From Meghimatium bilineatum (lineage: Eukaryota > Mollusca > Gastropoda > Stylommatophora > Philomycidae), in the NCBI GenBank assembly GCA_034231615.1, contig CM067317.1:3220801-3284800 (forward strand): DNA of 64,000 nt, given 5' to 3'. The number at the start of each line of letters is the position of its first letter. Position 1 is the first letter of the stretch. The notes below the pieces were generated by a model. It was not told where the DNA came from. It searched no databases and was given only the letters and a program-made list of their open reading frames with translations. Both the position numbers and the translations under genes were made by a program. This document shows, in pieces, positions 53,186-64,000 of the stretch.

Positions 53186-53369
53186 CAAATATTTACTATA
53201 AACAAATCCAATTAAAGCTATATATATTTCTAATTAGAAAAAAACTAAGGAATAGTATAGTTGAAGAACAGCTCAAGAGAAACATGAAAAATAGCTTGAT
53301 GAAATGATGTCCTGATTAGAATTTTACCGGTGACGGCGATGACTAGATGTGGGTATTATATTCTACAAA

Positions 53370-53730
53370 TTAGCATTCACACGATGGGAAAAACATGAGA
53401 AATAGAAACATTCATACAATGGGTAAACAAGAAATAGAAACATTCATACAATGGGTAAACAAGAAATAGAAACATCATTCTTACGATGGATAGTGAGAAC
53501 CATCATTCACACGATGGGTAAAACATGAGAAATATAATAACTCATACAATGGGTAAAACAGCATTCATACAATGGGTAAAACAGCATTCATACAATGGGT
53601 AAAACAGCATTCATACAATGGGTAAGTCATGAAAAATATAATAATATACATAATGAGTAAAAAATGAGAAATCTAAACATCATTCATACATCATACAATG
53701 AGTAAAACATGAGAAATCTAAACATCATTC
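53370..53730. repeat. Degenerate repeat with cattcatacaatgggtaaaac
   Basis: About 12 imperfect copies of cattcatacaatgggtaaa with aacatgagaaatagaaa spacers, just downstream (in minus orientation) of the terminal exon stop. Confidence 0.85.
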
Positions 53731-53784
53731 AAGTACACAAGATCTGTTAAATGATGACAATTTATGTGATGAAACAGACAGTTG

Positions 53785-54003
53785 TTACTCATCAGCGTAC
53801 GGTATGCTCTCACTATGACCAAACCACGGAGACTTGGTAGTCGTAGTCTCAACAGCTTCAGGCGAGCTTGCTAGCGTTGGCTTCTTAGATACTCCAGTCT
53901 TCTGTGCTTGCATGGAGAGACTAATCACAGAAGGTCTGCTGCGTTTATCATAACTGTCCAGACACGTCTCCAAGTCCATCTGGAAGGCATTCACCACCCG
54001 AAT
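53785..54003 (-). CDS. Terminal coding exon of an unidentified minus-strand gene
   Basis: In minus orientation a ctttcttgcag acceptor is followed by 72 codons and TAA (complement of 53785-53787). The peptide starts IRVVNAFQMDLETCLDSYDK, then RSRPSVISLSMQ, a lysine/threonine-rich low-complexity part and HSESIPYADE at the end. The acceptor quality, balanced codon use and higher GC than surroundings support a real exon. I do not recognise the protein. It lies tail-to-tail with UBA1, so the two genes are probably convergent. Phase 0 at the acceptor is assumed. Extent and function of the rest of the gene are unknown. Confidence 0.65.
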   Translation of the reverse strand: MRVVNAFQMDLETCLDSYDKRSRPSVISLSMQAQKTGVSKKPTLASSPEAVETTTTKSPWFGHSESIPYADE

Positions 54004-54404
54004 CTGCAAGAAAGACATGTAAATATTCAGTTTGACTTGTATCTACTCAAATGAACAGAAGAGTTACAACTTAGATCAAATTCAAAATCTACAGGTTAAA
54101 TTCATCTTCAGTTTGTAATCTAATTCTCATAATCAGTGACAAAAATGGCCAGTGCTGGAGGGAATTTTCATGGAAAAATAGAGAAAATAGTTAAAAAATA
54201 GTCTAAAAGTAAAAAATTCTTGAAATATCAAATACTCTTAAATATAATGTCAGTATTATGATCACCTTTAAAAAACATATCTTGAGCTCCCACTAAAATT
54301 ATGATCTACTATATACAATCTGCCCCTGCCTGAAAATATAACTTTCATGTCAACATATGATCTGTCACTACAAATTATCTTTCTTTAAACATAGCAACAT
54401 CACC

Positions 54405-54470
54405 ATAAGTATAACACAACTTTCTTCTAAACATAACATCACCATAAGTATAACACAACTTTCTTCTAAA
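54405..54470. repeat. ~39-bp direct duplication
   Basis: catcaccataagtataacac and aactttcttctaaac occur twice. Confidence 0.85.
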
Positions 54471-54504
54471 TGTAATATGACCTTCCAATAAAAATATGAA
54501 ATAA

Positions 54505-55020
54505 TCTCCCAACATATATTGTTACTATAACATCTCCCAGTATATATTGTTACTATAACATCTCCCAGCATATATTGTTACTATAACATCTCCCAGTATA
54601 TATTGTTACTATAACATCTCCCAGTATATATTGTTACTATAACATCTCCCAGTATATATTGTTACTATAACATTTTCCAGCATATATTGTTACTAAAACA
54701 ACTATAACATCTCCCAGTATATATTGTTACTATAACATCTCCCAGTATATATTGTTACTATAACATCTCCCAGCATATATTGTTACTATAACATCTCCCA
54801 GTATATATTGTTACTATAACATCTCCCAGCATATATTGTTACTATAACATCTCCCAGTATATATTGTTACTATAACATCTTCCAGCATATATTGTTACTA
54901 AAACAACTATAACATCTTCCAGCATATATTGTTACTAAAACAACAATAACATCTCCCAGCATATATTGTTACTATAACATCTCCCAGCATATATTGTTAC
55001 TAAAACAACTATAACATCTC
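54505..55020. repeat. 28-bp minisatellite, about 18 copies
   Basis: atctcccagtatatattgtt and actataac repeat. Variants are agcatata, ttccag and an inserted taaaacaac, spread irregularly. Confidence 0.95.
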
Positions 55021-56812
55021 TGAATATCTGTCACAATAGAGGAAGCATGCATCAGTATAAATAGATACAAAGGGCCAACATTCTGTATGCCCAGATATTA
55101 TATTTATAATATTACCATAATGTTAGACTCAGATGTCTTGTGCTCATGTAAACACACTTGTCCTTATTTCTCATGTCTTATAAGCACTATCATGTAAACT
55201 GAAGAAAACAACCCAGTTAAAAAACTTATTTGAAATTATGCATGTACAGGATTTTAACAATGCAACAGTGTATCATCTGCATTTATTGACAAGTTGACAT
55301 TAATGCAAGATGGCTAACCCCAAATTGTGAATTATACATAGGCCCCCTATACGTTTATCTGCACGCGCTACTTTACACAGATGCAATTCTTATTCCCCCC
55401 CCCCCCCACATAATTTCAAAGTTTAATATTATGCATTGAATTAAGTAATTTAAAAAATATGTGGTACTAGCTAATGTTTATTATGATAGCTCAGTTCTGG
55501 TACAGATTAGGCATGGTAAGTCAATGTACCAGCATGCAATGCAAATCATACATGCAAAGAGCAAACTGGCAATTGAAACTAATGGAAGCTGAAAATTAGA
55601 CATGCAAGGTATACCAAAAGCAAGGTTAAAGATACATTTGAAAGCCAAAATTCAGGAGGGTAAAATGGATTCTGGAAGGTAGAAAAATGTGTATGATATA
55701 ACATTATAAAAGGATTAGTGTTAGAGTGAATATTTGTAAATGAAGTGTCAGAAAAAAATCAATAAAGTCTCGAATGTTTCCTATGTGATTCAAGATAGCA
55801 TTGGTAGATGAAACATTTGGAAGAAAAAATGTGCATCTGAAAACTGAATAGCATACAATGTTAGCGTGTTAGACCAGGTTTTACATCTGGTGTGTCCATG
55901 TCAAACTGTAGATACCGTGCTCATAATAAAATGTGTTATCAATAAGTCAACACGTGCAGTATATTGGCAAACAATCTTCAAGCCAGGAAACCTGAATTAA
56001 TTGGATGTAAATGCTACATCAGATGTTTTTGATATCATTAAAATCACGTTCTAAATGTATCATAATACAGGATTGATGAGACAAGTACACACTAGCATCA
56101 TGTGTTTACTCAATTCTATCTGGACATAATATCCATTTCTGCAACATCCACACACATGACAATGTGACGTATCTAATGTATGACATGTAATGATAGTGTA
56201 TATGATGTGAGGATATCTGTGGCAGCATTGATAGCAACTCAGACAGCGGCAAGTGGTCATCAACATTGACCATTGCTAGCATTCACAAATGAAGCCAGTG
56301 TGCAGTGCGAGCAATGCTGATACAACAGATTGCAATGCATGACTGATCTACTAGCGACATGATTCGATTCACGGTTCAGTGAACTTGATAAAACATTTAG
56401 TGTATTAGATATAACGGCAGCATATGTCCTGTTATAAGAGATTGAGCGGGAGTGTGAGAAAAATGTTGATAAAAAGTTTGCAAAATTCTGTAGTGCACAA
56501 AAGTGCATATGTTAACAACATTCTGAAATTTATTTCTTAAATTCTAAATAAAAATTACAAACAAGTCCATCTTAAACAAGCTTCTTAAAACTGATGGGAA
56601 AAATAGCAGGTACTCCTCAAGTGATGGCACAAACAATTTTCATTCATACTTGTCCACATTAGGATATCAGCCAATAGGCATTCAAGAAATGGGAGTGTTA
56701 ATAAAGTATCCTGCACAGCTTAAGTAGATAGAGCGGAGATGGTCCAAGCCAGACTACATACAGTAAGCGCAGAAGATATGGAAGCCTCAAAGCTGTAAGT
56801 TTAAATGAGGAG
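55021..56812. other. Non-coding (probably intronic) sequence, nothing recognised
   Basis: A poly(C) run near 55396 is the only notable feature. No exon passed inspection on either strand. Confidence 0.4.
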
Positions 56813-57075
56813 GACTAGCATTTATATCTGTCTGTGTGTGACAACTTAGACTAGCATTTATATGTCTGTGTGTGACAACTTAGACTAGCATTTATATCTG
56901 TCTGTGTGTGACATCTTAGACTAGCATTTATATCTCTCTTGTTACCATATAGTTAGCATTTATATCTGTCTGTGACTACATAGATTAACATTTATATCTG
57001 TCTGTGTTTGATTACATACTAGCATTTATATCTGTCTTGTTATCATATAGTTAGCATTTATATCTGTCTTGACAT
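56813..57075. repeat. ~36-bp minisatellite, about 7 copies
   Basis: agcatttatatctgtctgtg and tgtgacaacttagact recur with progressive divergence. Confidence 0.88.
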
Positions 57076-57472
57076 ATTGACCATGACATATTTGTCTATG
57101 GTGACTAATTATTGGCATATCTTGGGCATGTCTACAATGTGTCCAGTCCGCATCTTGCAAGCCTATAATGAAATATTTAATTGCTGTTTAAAGCAGAAAT
57201 TCTAATCTGACACATCAAAAGTATTCAACTTTGTCTTATCTGTATAAAATACAATGTACAGACTATATTGCATATGTACGTATGGCTCTGACATAAAGTA
57301 ATATACATGTTACTTGCCCATAATATGTAGACACATTTGAAAGTGTTCAGTGCATTACTTACAGTGTTACAAATTGTGACCTCTAGAATGTTGTCTCTAA
57401 GTGTCATTAAATAGCAGAATATTTATGAAAGCTATTAAAAAAAAAAACAACTCAAGAAGCAATAATACTCAC

Positions 57473-57524
57473 TTTGTAGAATGTATTTATATCCTCATGC
57501 TGACAATGTCTCTCTCTCTCTTTG
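57473..57524 (-). CDS. Candidate internal exon of the minus-strand gene
   Basis: In minus orientation, catag-gcccag acceptor, 52 nt, then AAA|gtgagt. It reads KERERHCQHEDINTFYK and joins in frame to the exon at 54003. The donor is strong. The acceptor is weak and a second AG at 57500 would give a 27-nt exon instead. Support is only splice-site and frame compatibility. Confidence 0.3.
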
Positions 57525-57748
57525 CTGGGCCTATGATAAACCCTTGAGAGAACTCAATAAATTGTCCTTGCCACTATATTATTACTATCTTCTATAACAA
57601 AACTTCCCCTGCATATAGTGATACCATGAAACTTTCCCGATGTATAGTGAAACCAACAAAACTTCCCCTATGTATAGTGATACCATGAAATTAAAAAAGA
57701 AACAAACAACAGAGATGGACAAATTGTTAAATGCCTCGCTATATTAAC

Positions 57749-58080
57749 CTGTTCATGACAATCTACTTGCTCACTTAGTGCAGACTATTGCTTCCCTCCC
57801 CTCCCCCACCCTCCTGCTCATGACAATCTACTTGCTCACTTAGTGCAGACTATTGCTTCCCTCCCCTCCCCCACCCTCCTGCTCATGACAATCTACTTGC
57901 TCACTTAGTGCAGACTATTGCTTCCCTCCCCTCCCCCACCCTCCTGCTCATGACAATCTACTTGCTCACTTAGTGCAGACTATTGCTTCCCTCCCCTCCC
58001 CCACCCTCCTGCTCATGACAATCTACTTGCTCACTTAGTGCAGACTATTGCTTCCCTCCCCTCCCCCACCCTCCTGCTCA
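57749..58080. repeat. 65-bp minisatellite, 5 copies, each with a G-quadruplex motif
   Basis: Units at 57749, 57814 and so on are nearly identical. Each ends ccctcccctcccccaccctc, whose complement has four G-runs (GGG T GGGGG A GGGG A GGG) on the minus strand. Confidence 0.95.
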
Positions 58081-58116
58081 TTTATTAAAATAATAGTTGA
58101 AGCTTATCCTGTTTAG

Positions 58117-58463
58117 CAGTGGTTCTCAATGTAGGCCATATGGTCCCTTTTGTGGCCATGGAGGTGGTCCCCTTAGTGGCCATGGAGGTGGTCCCCTTAG
58201 TGGCCATGGAGGTGGTCCCCTTAGTGGCCATGGAGAACAATTTTGAAATTGAGGAACCACAGACTCGTCCAGGAAGATAACTACATGAATAATTAGATAC
58301 ATTTATAGATGCAAAGCTTAAACACCCTTGGTGACTTGGAAAGAAAGTTTAGACTTTTCCCTCTAAGGCAATTGGGAGGAAGGGTGTTTGTGTGCCACAT
58401 GGTAGAAAATTTGTACCAAAAAGATATGGAGGCCAGCAGGAACTAAAAAATATTGAGTCACTG
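58117..58463. mobile_element. hAT-like non-autonomous element
   Basis: It begins CAGTGGTTCTCAATGTAG and ends ATATTGAGTCACTG, imperfect inverted ends (CAGTG..CTCAAT). The flanking octamers ctgtttag and ctgtataa agree at 6 of 8 positions, as expected for an old hAT target duplication. The interior has no transposase and holds a 24-bp array at 58152-58240 (tggccatggaggtggtcccc). Confidence 0.65.
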
Positions 58464-58471
58464 CTGTATAA

Positions 58472-59246
58472 GACATTGCATCTCAACTATTGCCTGACTT
58501 TGTTGACAATTATACTTTGTTGGTAATTTTGCTACATAAAATGGCATGACCTATGCTAAGTGATGTACAAAATCTATGCTACTGTCTCGATTGCCCATTT
58601 ACCACAAATGCTGGTCTACACATGAGAACAATATAACAGGAAGGCTTCAAGAAGAATAGACGAATCAGTTTTTCTACTAAACCGATACAACATCAGGATC
58701 CAATCATCTGTGGGCAAACATCATATTTTACACAATTGAACTTCAACGTGATCACATGACCATGATTAAGTCGCTAGTTGAGCCAGTTAAAAAAAATAGA
58801 ATGAATCGTACTGCTGGTGGTGCATCATGGATCTATGAGTTCACGTCCTGTGTGCAACCTGGTTTTTATGTTTAATCAAGGAAATTAGTGTCCACTGTTA
58901 GCTGATTTTATATGTATTTCTGAATTTAATCGTATTAATGCTTCACTGCAGAGAAACATTTCTTTGACTGTAAATGGTTATTCACGCTACAACAACAAGC
59001 ATTGAATATGCTAGTAGATAAGATGTGAGTGTTGAGGTGGTTTAAACCCCTACCTCTCTTTAGCAAATTGGAACAGCATTTAGCACTAGAAAGTTGGTCA
59101 AAAGGCAGGTAAAAAGCACATTAAAAAACTCCTCCTGTAGTGATATTTCACAAAAAGGTCATCAAATTTACATCAAAAAGGTGATACCAAAAATAAACTT
59201 TTTAAAATTCCTTTTTTCTAGGAAACACACCTCACCCACCCAAGAG

Positions 59247-59292
<46 letters not shown>

Positions 59293-59637
59293 CCTAGTCA
59301 GTAGCATGTTATTTAATATAATCACCCAAGCCAGGGTGACCTGAACAACTATTTCCACCTGTATATACTTGTCTGGCATTGAGTGTAAAAATAAATGTCG
59401 AGAAAAATGTTCCCAATGATCACAGGTTTGAGGTGAACATTGATACTGAGAACTTTCTAGATAACTGGAATATCAGCGTTCGATTAGAAGGCATACTTTG
59501 AGCTGATTCCATCCTTGCGCTTGTGACACATACACATTTACTACACATTTGGTCTAAATGTCACAGATAAGATGTCACAGATAAGATGGATATGAGATAG
59601 AGAAGATGGATATATTACATATTCACAATATAAATTC
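58472..59637. other. Non-coding sequence with an (AT)n tract
   Basis: A dinucleotide (AT) tract of about 40 bases lies at 59251-59290. Otherwise nothing is recognised. Confidence 0.5.
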
Positions 59638-60235
59638 TAGCAGGAAGCATATGTTACTGTTGACTGTCCAGCAGGAAGCATATGTTACTGTTGACTGTCC
59701 AGCAGGAAGCATATGTTACTGTTGACTGTCCAGCAGGAAGCATATGTTACTGTTGATTGTCCAGCAGGAAGCATATGTTACTGTTGACTGTCCAGCAGGA
59801 AGCATATGTTACTGTTGACTGTCCAGCAGGAAGCATATGTTACTGTTGATTGTCCAGCAGGAAGCATATGTTACTGTTGACTGCTAACATATGTTACTGT
59901 TGACTGTCCAGCAGGAAGCATATGTTACTGTTGACTGCTAACATATGTTACTGTTGACTGTCCAGCAGGAAACATATGTTACTGTTGACTGTCCAGCAGG
60001 AAGCATATGTTACTGTTGACTGCTAACATATGTTACTGTTGACTGTCCAGCAGGAAACATATGTTACTGTTGACTGCTAACATATGTTACTGTTGATTGT
60101 CCAGCAGGAAGCATATGTTACTGTTGACTGCTAACATATGTTACTGTTGACTGTCCAGCAGGAAACATATGTTACTGTTGATTGTCCAGCAGGAAACATA
60201 TGTTACTGTTGATTGTCCAGCAGGAAGTATACGCT
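59638..60235. repeat. 31-bp minisatellite with 23-bp variant, about 20 copies
   Basis: agcaggaagcatatgttact and gttgactgtcc repeat. A shortened unit tgctaacatatgttactgtt alternates in the right half. Confidence 0.95.
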
Positions 60236-60649
60236 ACTGGTGATTGTTCTAAGCTACATTGACTACTGAATAACAATAGCCAATCAGATATCATTCCATG
60301 TTACAGACAACAAATCCCATCAGCCATCTTGCTAAACATGGCACAACTGCAAACAATGAGATATCTTACTGAAGATTATTACTGTAGAATGGAACTGCCT
60401 GTAGGACGTACTTGAGCATCATCATGTGCTTGTGTTGATTCACTTCTGGCATTACACGATATAATGATTTCATCAGGACACATCATTAGAACTGTGGATA
60501 CTCTTCTCCAAACAACAGCTTGTGTGTAGGTTTGTAATACAAGACTACAATGATAACATTCTGTAGTAATCTTCTAGAAATGAAACAGCCTAATCATGAC
60601 TGTAATCTCACAATCTCTCATATTCACACTGAATAAATCGATACAACAG
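60236..60649. other. Non-coding sequence, nothing recognised
   Basis: No exon or repeat family was identified. Confidence 0.4.
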
Positions 60650-61075
60650 TAACATGTTCACAGACCTCCCACACTGTATGTAACATGTTCACAGACCTCC
60701 CACACTGTATGTAACATGTTCACAGACCTCCCACACTGTATGTAACATGTTCACAGACCTCCCACACTGTATGTAACATGTTCACAGACCTCCCACACTG
60801 TATGTAACATGTTCACAGACTCCCACACTGTATGTAACATGTTCACAGACATTGTTACTAGCAGATAGTTAAGAGTCATTGACCTTGATGCTAGCAGACA
60901 GTTAAGAGTCACTGACCTTGTTACTAGCAGACAGTTAAGAGTCACTGACCTTGTTACTAGCAGACAGAGTCACTGACCTTGTTACTAGCAGACAGTAAGA
61001 GTCACTGACTTTGTTACTAGCAGACAGTTAAAGAGTCACTGACCTTGTTACTAGCAGACAGTTAAAGAGTCAGTT
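60650..61075. repeat. Two adjacent minisatellites (31 bp x 7; ~34 bp x 7)
   Basis: taacatgttcacagacctcc and cacactgtatg repeats to about 60850, followed by ttactagcagacagttaaga and gtcactgacc repeats to 61075. Confidence 0.93.
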
Positions 61076-61515
61076 TTCCTTGATTCACTATTAAATATAA
61101 TGATTCCTGTGAATTTCTATACATCTATATTTTATTTATGTACATAAGCATTATGCTCTCTATATGAAATATGCTGAATTTGTTTGTAATATTTGTATTT
61201 GAAGGCCTGTGTCGCTCCATGTCCGTAGTGAGTGTCTAACTCTTTAACCATACAGCCCAATAGAAAGCACTAGTGAGTTATACCGTTTGATTTTCACTCT
61301 AACACTGATGTTGCCCAAATGAAGTTTAGTCTTGACATAGAAGCTTAAGCCATATCCAGCCTTATCATTAACTCTGCTTGGCATTTGACATCGCAGCATA
61401 TTCATCATCTGAAGTCATTGAAAGTATTCACTTGTTTAAGTATGCACCCAATCATCATGCTACTGCTGACATGGAGGTGTATGATCAAGATGTACCTAGT
61501 CCATACAGAATACTG
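61076..61515. other. Non-coding sequence, nothing recognised
   Basis: No exon or repeat family was identified. Confidence 0.4.
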
Positions 61516-61620
61516 AGCATCAGCAAAGTCGGATGTGTTGGGTCGGATCATTGATGCAAATAAATCAGCAACACAATGCATTTACATTTTGTTGGAATAC
61601 ATCCTACTAGTAAGACCACT
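61516..61620 (+). repeat. Interspersed family A, partial copy
   Basis: agtcggatgtgttgggtcgg, then acaatgcatt and gaatacatcctactag match the 3' half of the family. Confidence 0.5.
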
Positions 61621-61699
61621 GTTCTGTTACAAGTGAGATCCAGTGAGAGTGTGAGAACTACAACCAAAAAAATTATATAATAAAGTCAAAACTTCTTTT

Positions 61700-61860
61700 T
61701 GTTTGTTTGATATCTCAAGGAATTGCAAGCAACTTGCTCTTACTTCCTACAGTGGGGCGGTTTCTCAGAGCTTCTTTCATACCCAGGAGACTTCATCTTT
61801 CAGCTTAATACAATGCTTACTGAAGGAGCCTTCTCCTACTCAGAGAGGTGAGGGGAGAGG
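61700..61860 (-). repeat. Interspersed family E, copy 2
   Basis: gcaagcaacttgctcttact, gtggggcggtttctcagagc and ttctttcatacccaggaga are the reverse complement of 22650-22760. Confidence 0.6.
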
Positions 61861-62459
61861 GGCGTCCTAACACATTTTTGGCATGCATATTTTATGGATG
61901 CCTTGTGGTAAAAATATTAAATACGCCCGTACTTGCATATTGTACAACTAATTTTGTGTTTCAGAAATCTAGTTACTACAGATAGTCCCACATGAGCTCC
62001 AAGTACATCAAAGTTAAGCATGAAATTTCTAGATACATCAGCAGTTTTTGACTTGAACAATATGCTGCTTGTATTGATGGATTGTGTTCTAGTAAGTACA
62101 GTTCATGTATGATTGTTTTTCATGCCATTCTCATCTTCGCTTACGAAGGAGGAACATTATCATCATTTCTGTGACTAAACACCCATCGTGGATAATGTGG
62201 CCAGCATAATACCACTGCCTTTACTTTTCCAGATTTGTCCGTGTACCTATATCCTGATGGTGGGATTGACCTGGGAGCAATTTATAGTAAAATGTTTATA
62301 TTGATCTGCAAAATTGAACCTGTGTCACCTGAGTAGGAAGCTACTGCCCTAATAATAATCTAAACAAAAAGTCAGGAGCACACTTTGAATATAAAAACTA
62401 CTGTCACATTCTATGTACCTGGTGACTTGTAGTTCACAAAAAAATCTGGTGCTCCATAA
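61861..62459. other. Non-coding sequence, nothing recognised
   Basis: No exon or repeat family was identified. Confidence 0.4.
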
Positions 62460-62665
62460 CTGACAGCCCACAAACACACCTGGTCATCTCTTGACAGCCT
62501 ACAAACACACCTGGTCATCTCTGACAGCCTACAAACACACCTGATTATCTCTGACAGCCCACATACACCCCTGGTGCCTATGACTGACAACCCACAAACA
62601 CACTTGGTGATCCCTGACTGACAACCCACAAACACACCTGGTGACCTCTGACTGACAGCTCACAA
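62460..62665. repeat. ~31-bp minisatellite, about 7 copies
   Basis: tgacagcctacaaacacacc and tggtcatctc recur with acaacccacaaacacac variants. The minus open frames here are produced by the repeat. Confidence 0.9.
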
Positions 62666-63673
62666 ACTCAATCGCGCTGACAAAACAAAACAGTGGAAAA
62701 AAATATAATGAGAGGAAAAAATACAATTTTTATTTAAGAAAAAATGGGAATAAAGCATGATGAATAAAATATGATTATGTCAACCAGTATTTAGTTGAAA
62801 AATGACTTAAAAATGAAATTCATAACAATATCCATTCACATTTAAACCATCACTCATTGAGTTGTAGAAAAACATTAATGGAATAAAACGATCAATATTA
62901 ACAGCAACATGAGAATCCAAAGTTGTGTGTCTTGTCTGTTGTAGCAGTTTGAACTATGACATCAACATACAACTAAAAACTAGAACCATCTCACAGGAAC
63001 AGCACAAACAAACTCTCAGATATTGCTAGATTTATCTCCAGCATTAGCTATAAGCATTCAATACATTACAAATGAGCAGTGCTTCATGAACCTGTGTCTT
63101 GCCTCTTGGACTGACACACGCCAAAAAAAACAAAAACAACCATCATTGCAATATTGATTACAACAAAATTATTGTGTTGTACATACAAATATACATTGGT
63201 AGAGAAATGTGGTGCAGTCAAGTGTTGGCGTATGGTTGATTTAGGTAGAGAAATGTGGTGCAGTCAAGTGTTGGCGTATGGTTGATTTCTAGCAAGTTTA
63301 CCAAATTAACAAATTTGATTTTTGGGCTTCCAGATGTGTGTGGATGAACCTTGTTGGTCAAACTAAATACATTTATAACAAAATAAACATAAGATTATAA
63401 CAGCAGATTATGGTTGACTTGAAGGCGTGAAAACCTGCATATTGAAAGTAACCAAGGACAAGACAGGAGAAATGTATCAAGACTGGACCAGCCCTCAGGA
63501 AACAACAGCAAAATAAAACTAGACATGTATTTAACTAGAACTCACACAATGATTGGCAAAAGAACATTAGAAGATGTAAGAACTGAACAAAGCAGCCTAG
63601 AATAGAAGTGGATAGAGAATGAGACAGCAGCAACACAATACTGACAATGTTTGCACCGCAGCAGATAAATTAC
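62666..63673. other. Non-coding sequence with a 45-bp duplication
   Basis: ggtagagaaatgtggtgcag, tcaagtgttggcgtatggtt and gattt occur twice at 63199-63289. Otherwise nothing is recognised. Confidence 0.5.
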
Positions 63674-63756
63674 CTTGATACGGAATGATGCCACCAGCAT
63701 TCAATAAGTGTACATCATCAATGTAAGCTATGGTTTGCAATCTCCATATAACACAA
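63674..63756 (-). CDS. Weak candidate exon on the minus strand
   Basis: In minus orientation an 83-nt open segment lies between a ccatcag acceptor and a CAAG|gtaatt donor. It reads CVIWRLQTIAYIDDVHLLNA, then GGIIPYQ. The residue mix looks protein-like, but the acceptor has no good pyrimidine tract, and its phase (1) does not join directly to the other candidate exons. I do not recognise the family. Confidence 0.25.
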
Positions 63757-63759
63757 CTG

Positions 63760-63870
63760 ATGGTGTCCTGGTCCAGTCTTGGTACACCTGAGACATTCTG
63801 GTCTAATCTTGGTATACAGAGACAATCAGGTCTAATTTTCCTGGTCTAATCTTGCAGACATTCTGGTCTA
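63760..63870. repeat. Degenerate ctggtctaatcttgg repeat
   Basis: About four imperfect copies of attctggtctaatcttggta, ending about 130 bases before the window end. Confidence 0.75.
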
Positions 63871-64000
63871 ATCTTTATGTGCTTACAGTAACATTAGATG
63901 ACTGGTGTTACTTTGCATATCTGCTTGAGTTACATGTTACCACAATCATGTGTCGCAATAAGCATCATCAACTGGGAGTAGTAACCTATGAGTTTGTGAT

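Noticed and set aside
57365-57398. Possible small minus-strand exon before ACT|gtaagt
   Set aside because: The donor is good, but only 11 codons, no convincing acceptor and no way to place it between the other candidate exons with confidence.
59638-60235. Possible CRISPR or integron-like spacing of agcaggaagcatatg units
   Set aside because: The sequence between conserved parts is itself repeated (31- and 23-bp variants), so it is a two-variant minisatellite.

Overview
The window is eukaryotic (metazoan) genomic DNA. It contains short exons with GT-AG (one GC-AG) splice sites separated by kilobase introns, metazoan-type transposon fossils (Penelope-like and non-LTR retroelements, mariner, hAT-like and TTAA-flanked elements, tRNA-derived SINEs) and an exceptional number of minisatellite arrays. 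No bacterial or phage architecture, operon or CRISPR array is present. The protein and the repeat set suggest a marine invertebrate. A lophotrochozoan such as a mollusc is my guess, because one interspersed family contains a 'gtcgtaaaaggcgact'-type core that I associate with molluscan repeats; this is memory-based and weak.

The only fully recognisable gene is the ubiquitin-activating enzyme E1 (UBA1) on the + strand. Seventeen coding exons between 1963 and 41974 join without a frame break into 751 codons plus a stop. They are collinear with about human UBA1 residue 306 to the C terminus. The first ~300 residues (first part of the inactive adenylation domain and the FCCH domain) must lie upstream of the window. 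The catalytic cysteine, the nucleotide-binding loop, the DNID aspartate and the C-terminal ubiquitin-fold domain are all present. The 3' UTR ends near a polyadenylation signal at 42658. Intron 6 starts with GC instead of GT. The exon ending at 33869 has its last 84 bases and its splice donor duplicated 89 bp downstream.

The introns (1-41835) are filled with degraded elements: two Penelope-like (GIY-YIG) copies and a third 3' end, at least eight non-LTR fragments (RNase H, reverse transcriptase, endonuclease and C-terminal parts), a mariner pseudogene, tRNA-derived SINEs, two copies of an 896-bp TTAA/CCTT-ended element resembling non-autonomous piggyBac, a separate TTAA-bounded 765-bp TIR element, a TSD-flanked GC-rich ~255-bp element in two opposite copies, and about a dozen pieces of one ~260-bp interspersed family. 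Arrays include a 57/56-bp monomer array with a 680-bp higher-order repeat, a 24-bp array of about 50 copies, and an array whose unit carries a consensus 5' splice site.

From 42690 to 64000 there is almost no coding sequence. A convincing terminal exon of an unidentified gene lies on the - strand at 53785-54003, so that gene is probably convergent with UBA1. Weaker candidate upstream exons of the same strand are at 57473-57524 and 63674-63756. The rest is intergenic, 3' UTR or intronic sequence with many arrays (including 32 apparently identical 50-bp units at 49137-50770 and a G-quadruplex-bearing 65-bp array at 57749-58080) and two small TIR elements (45242-45422 and 58117-58463).
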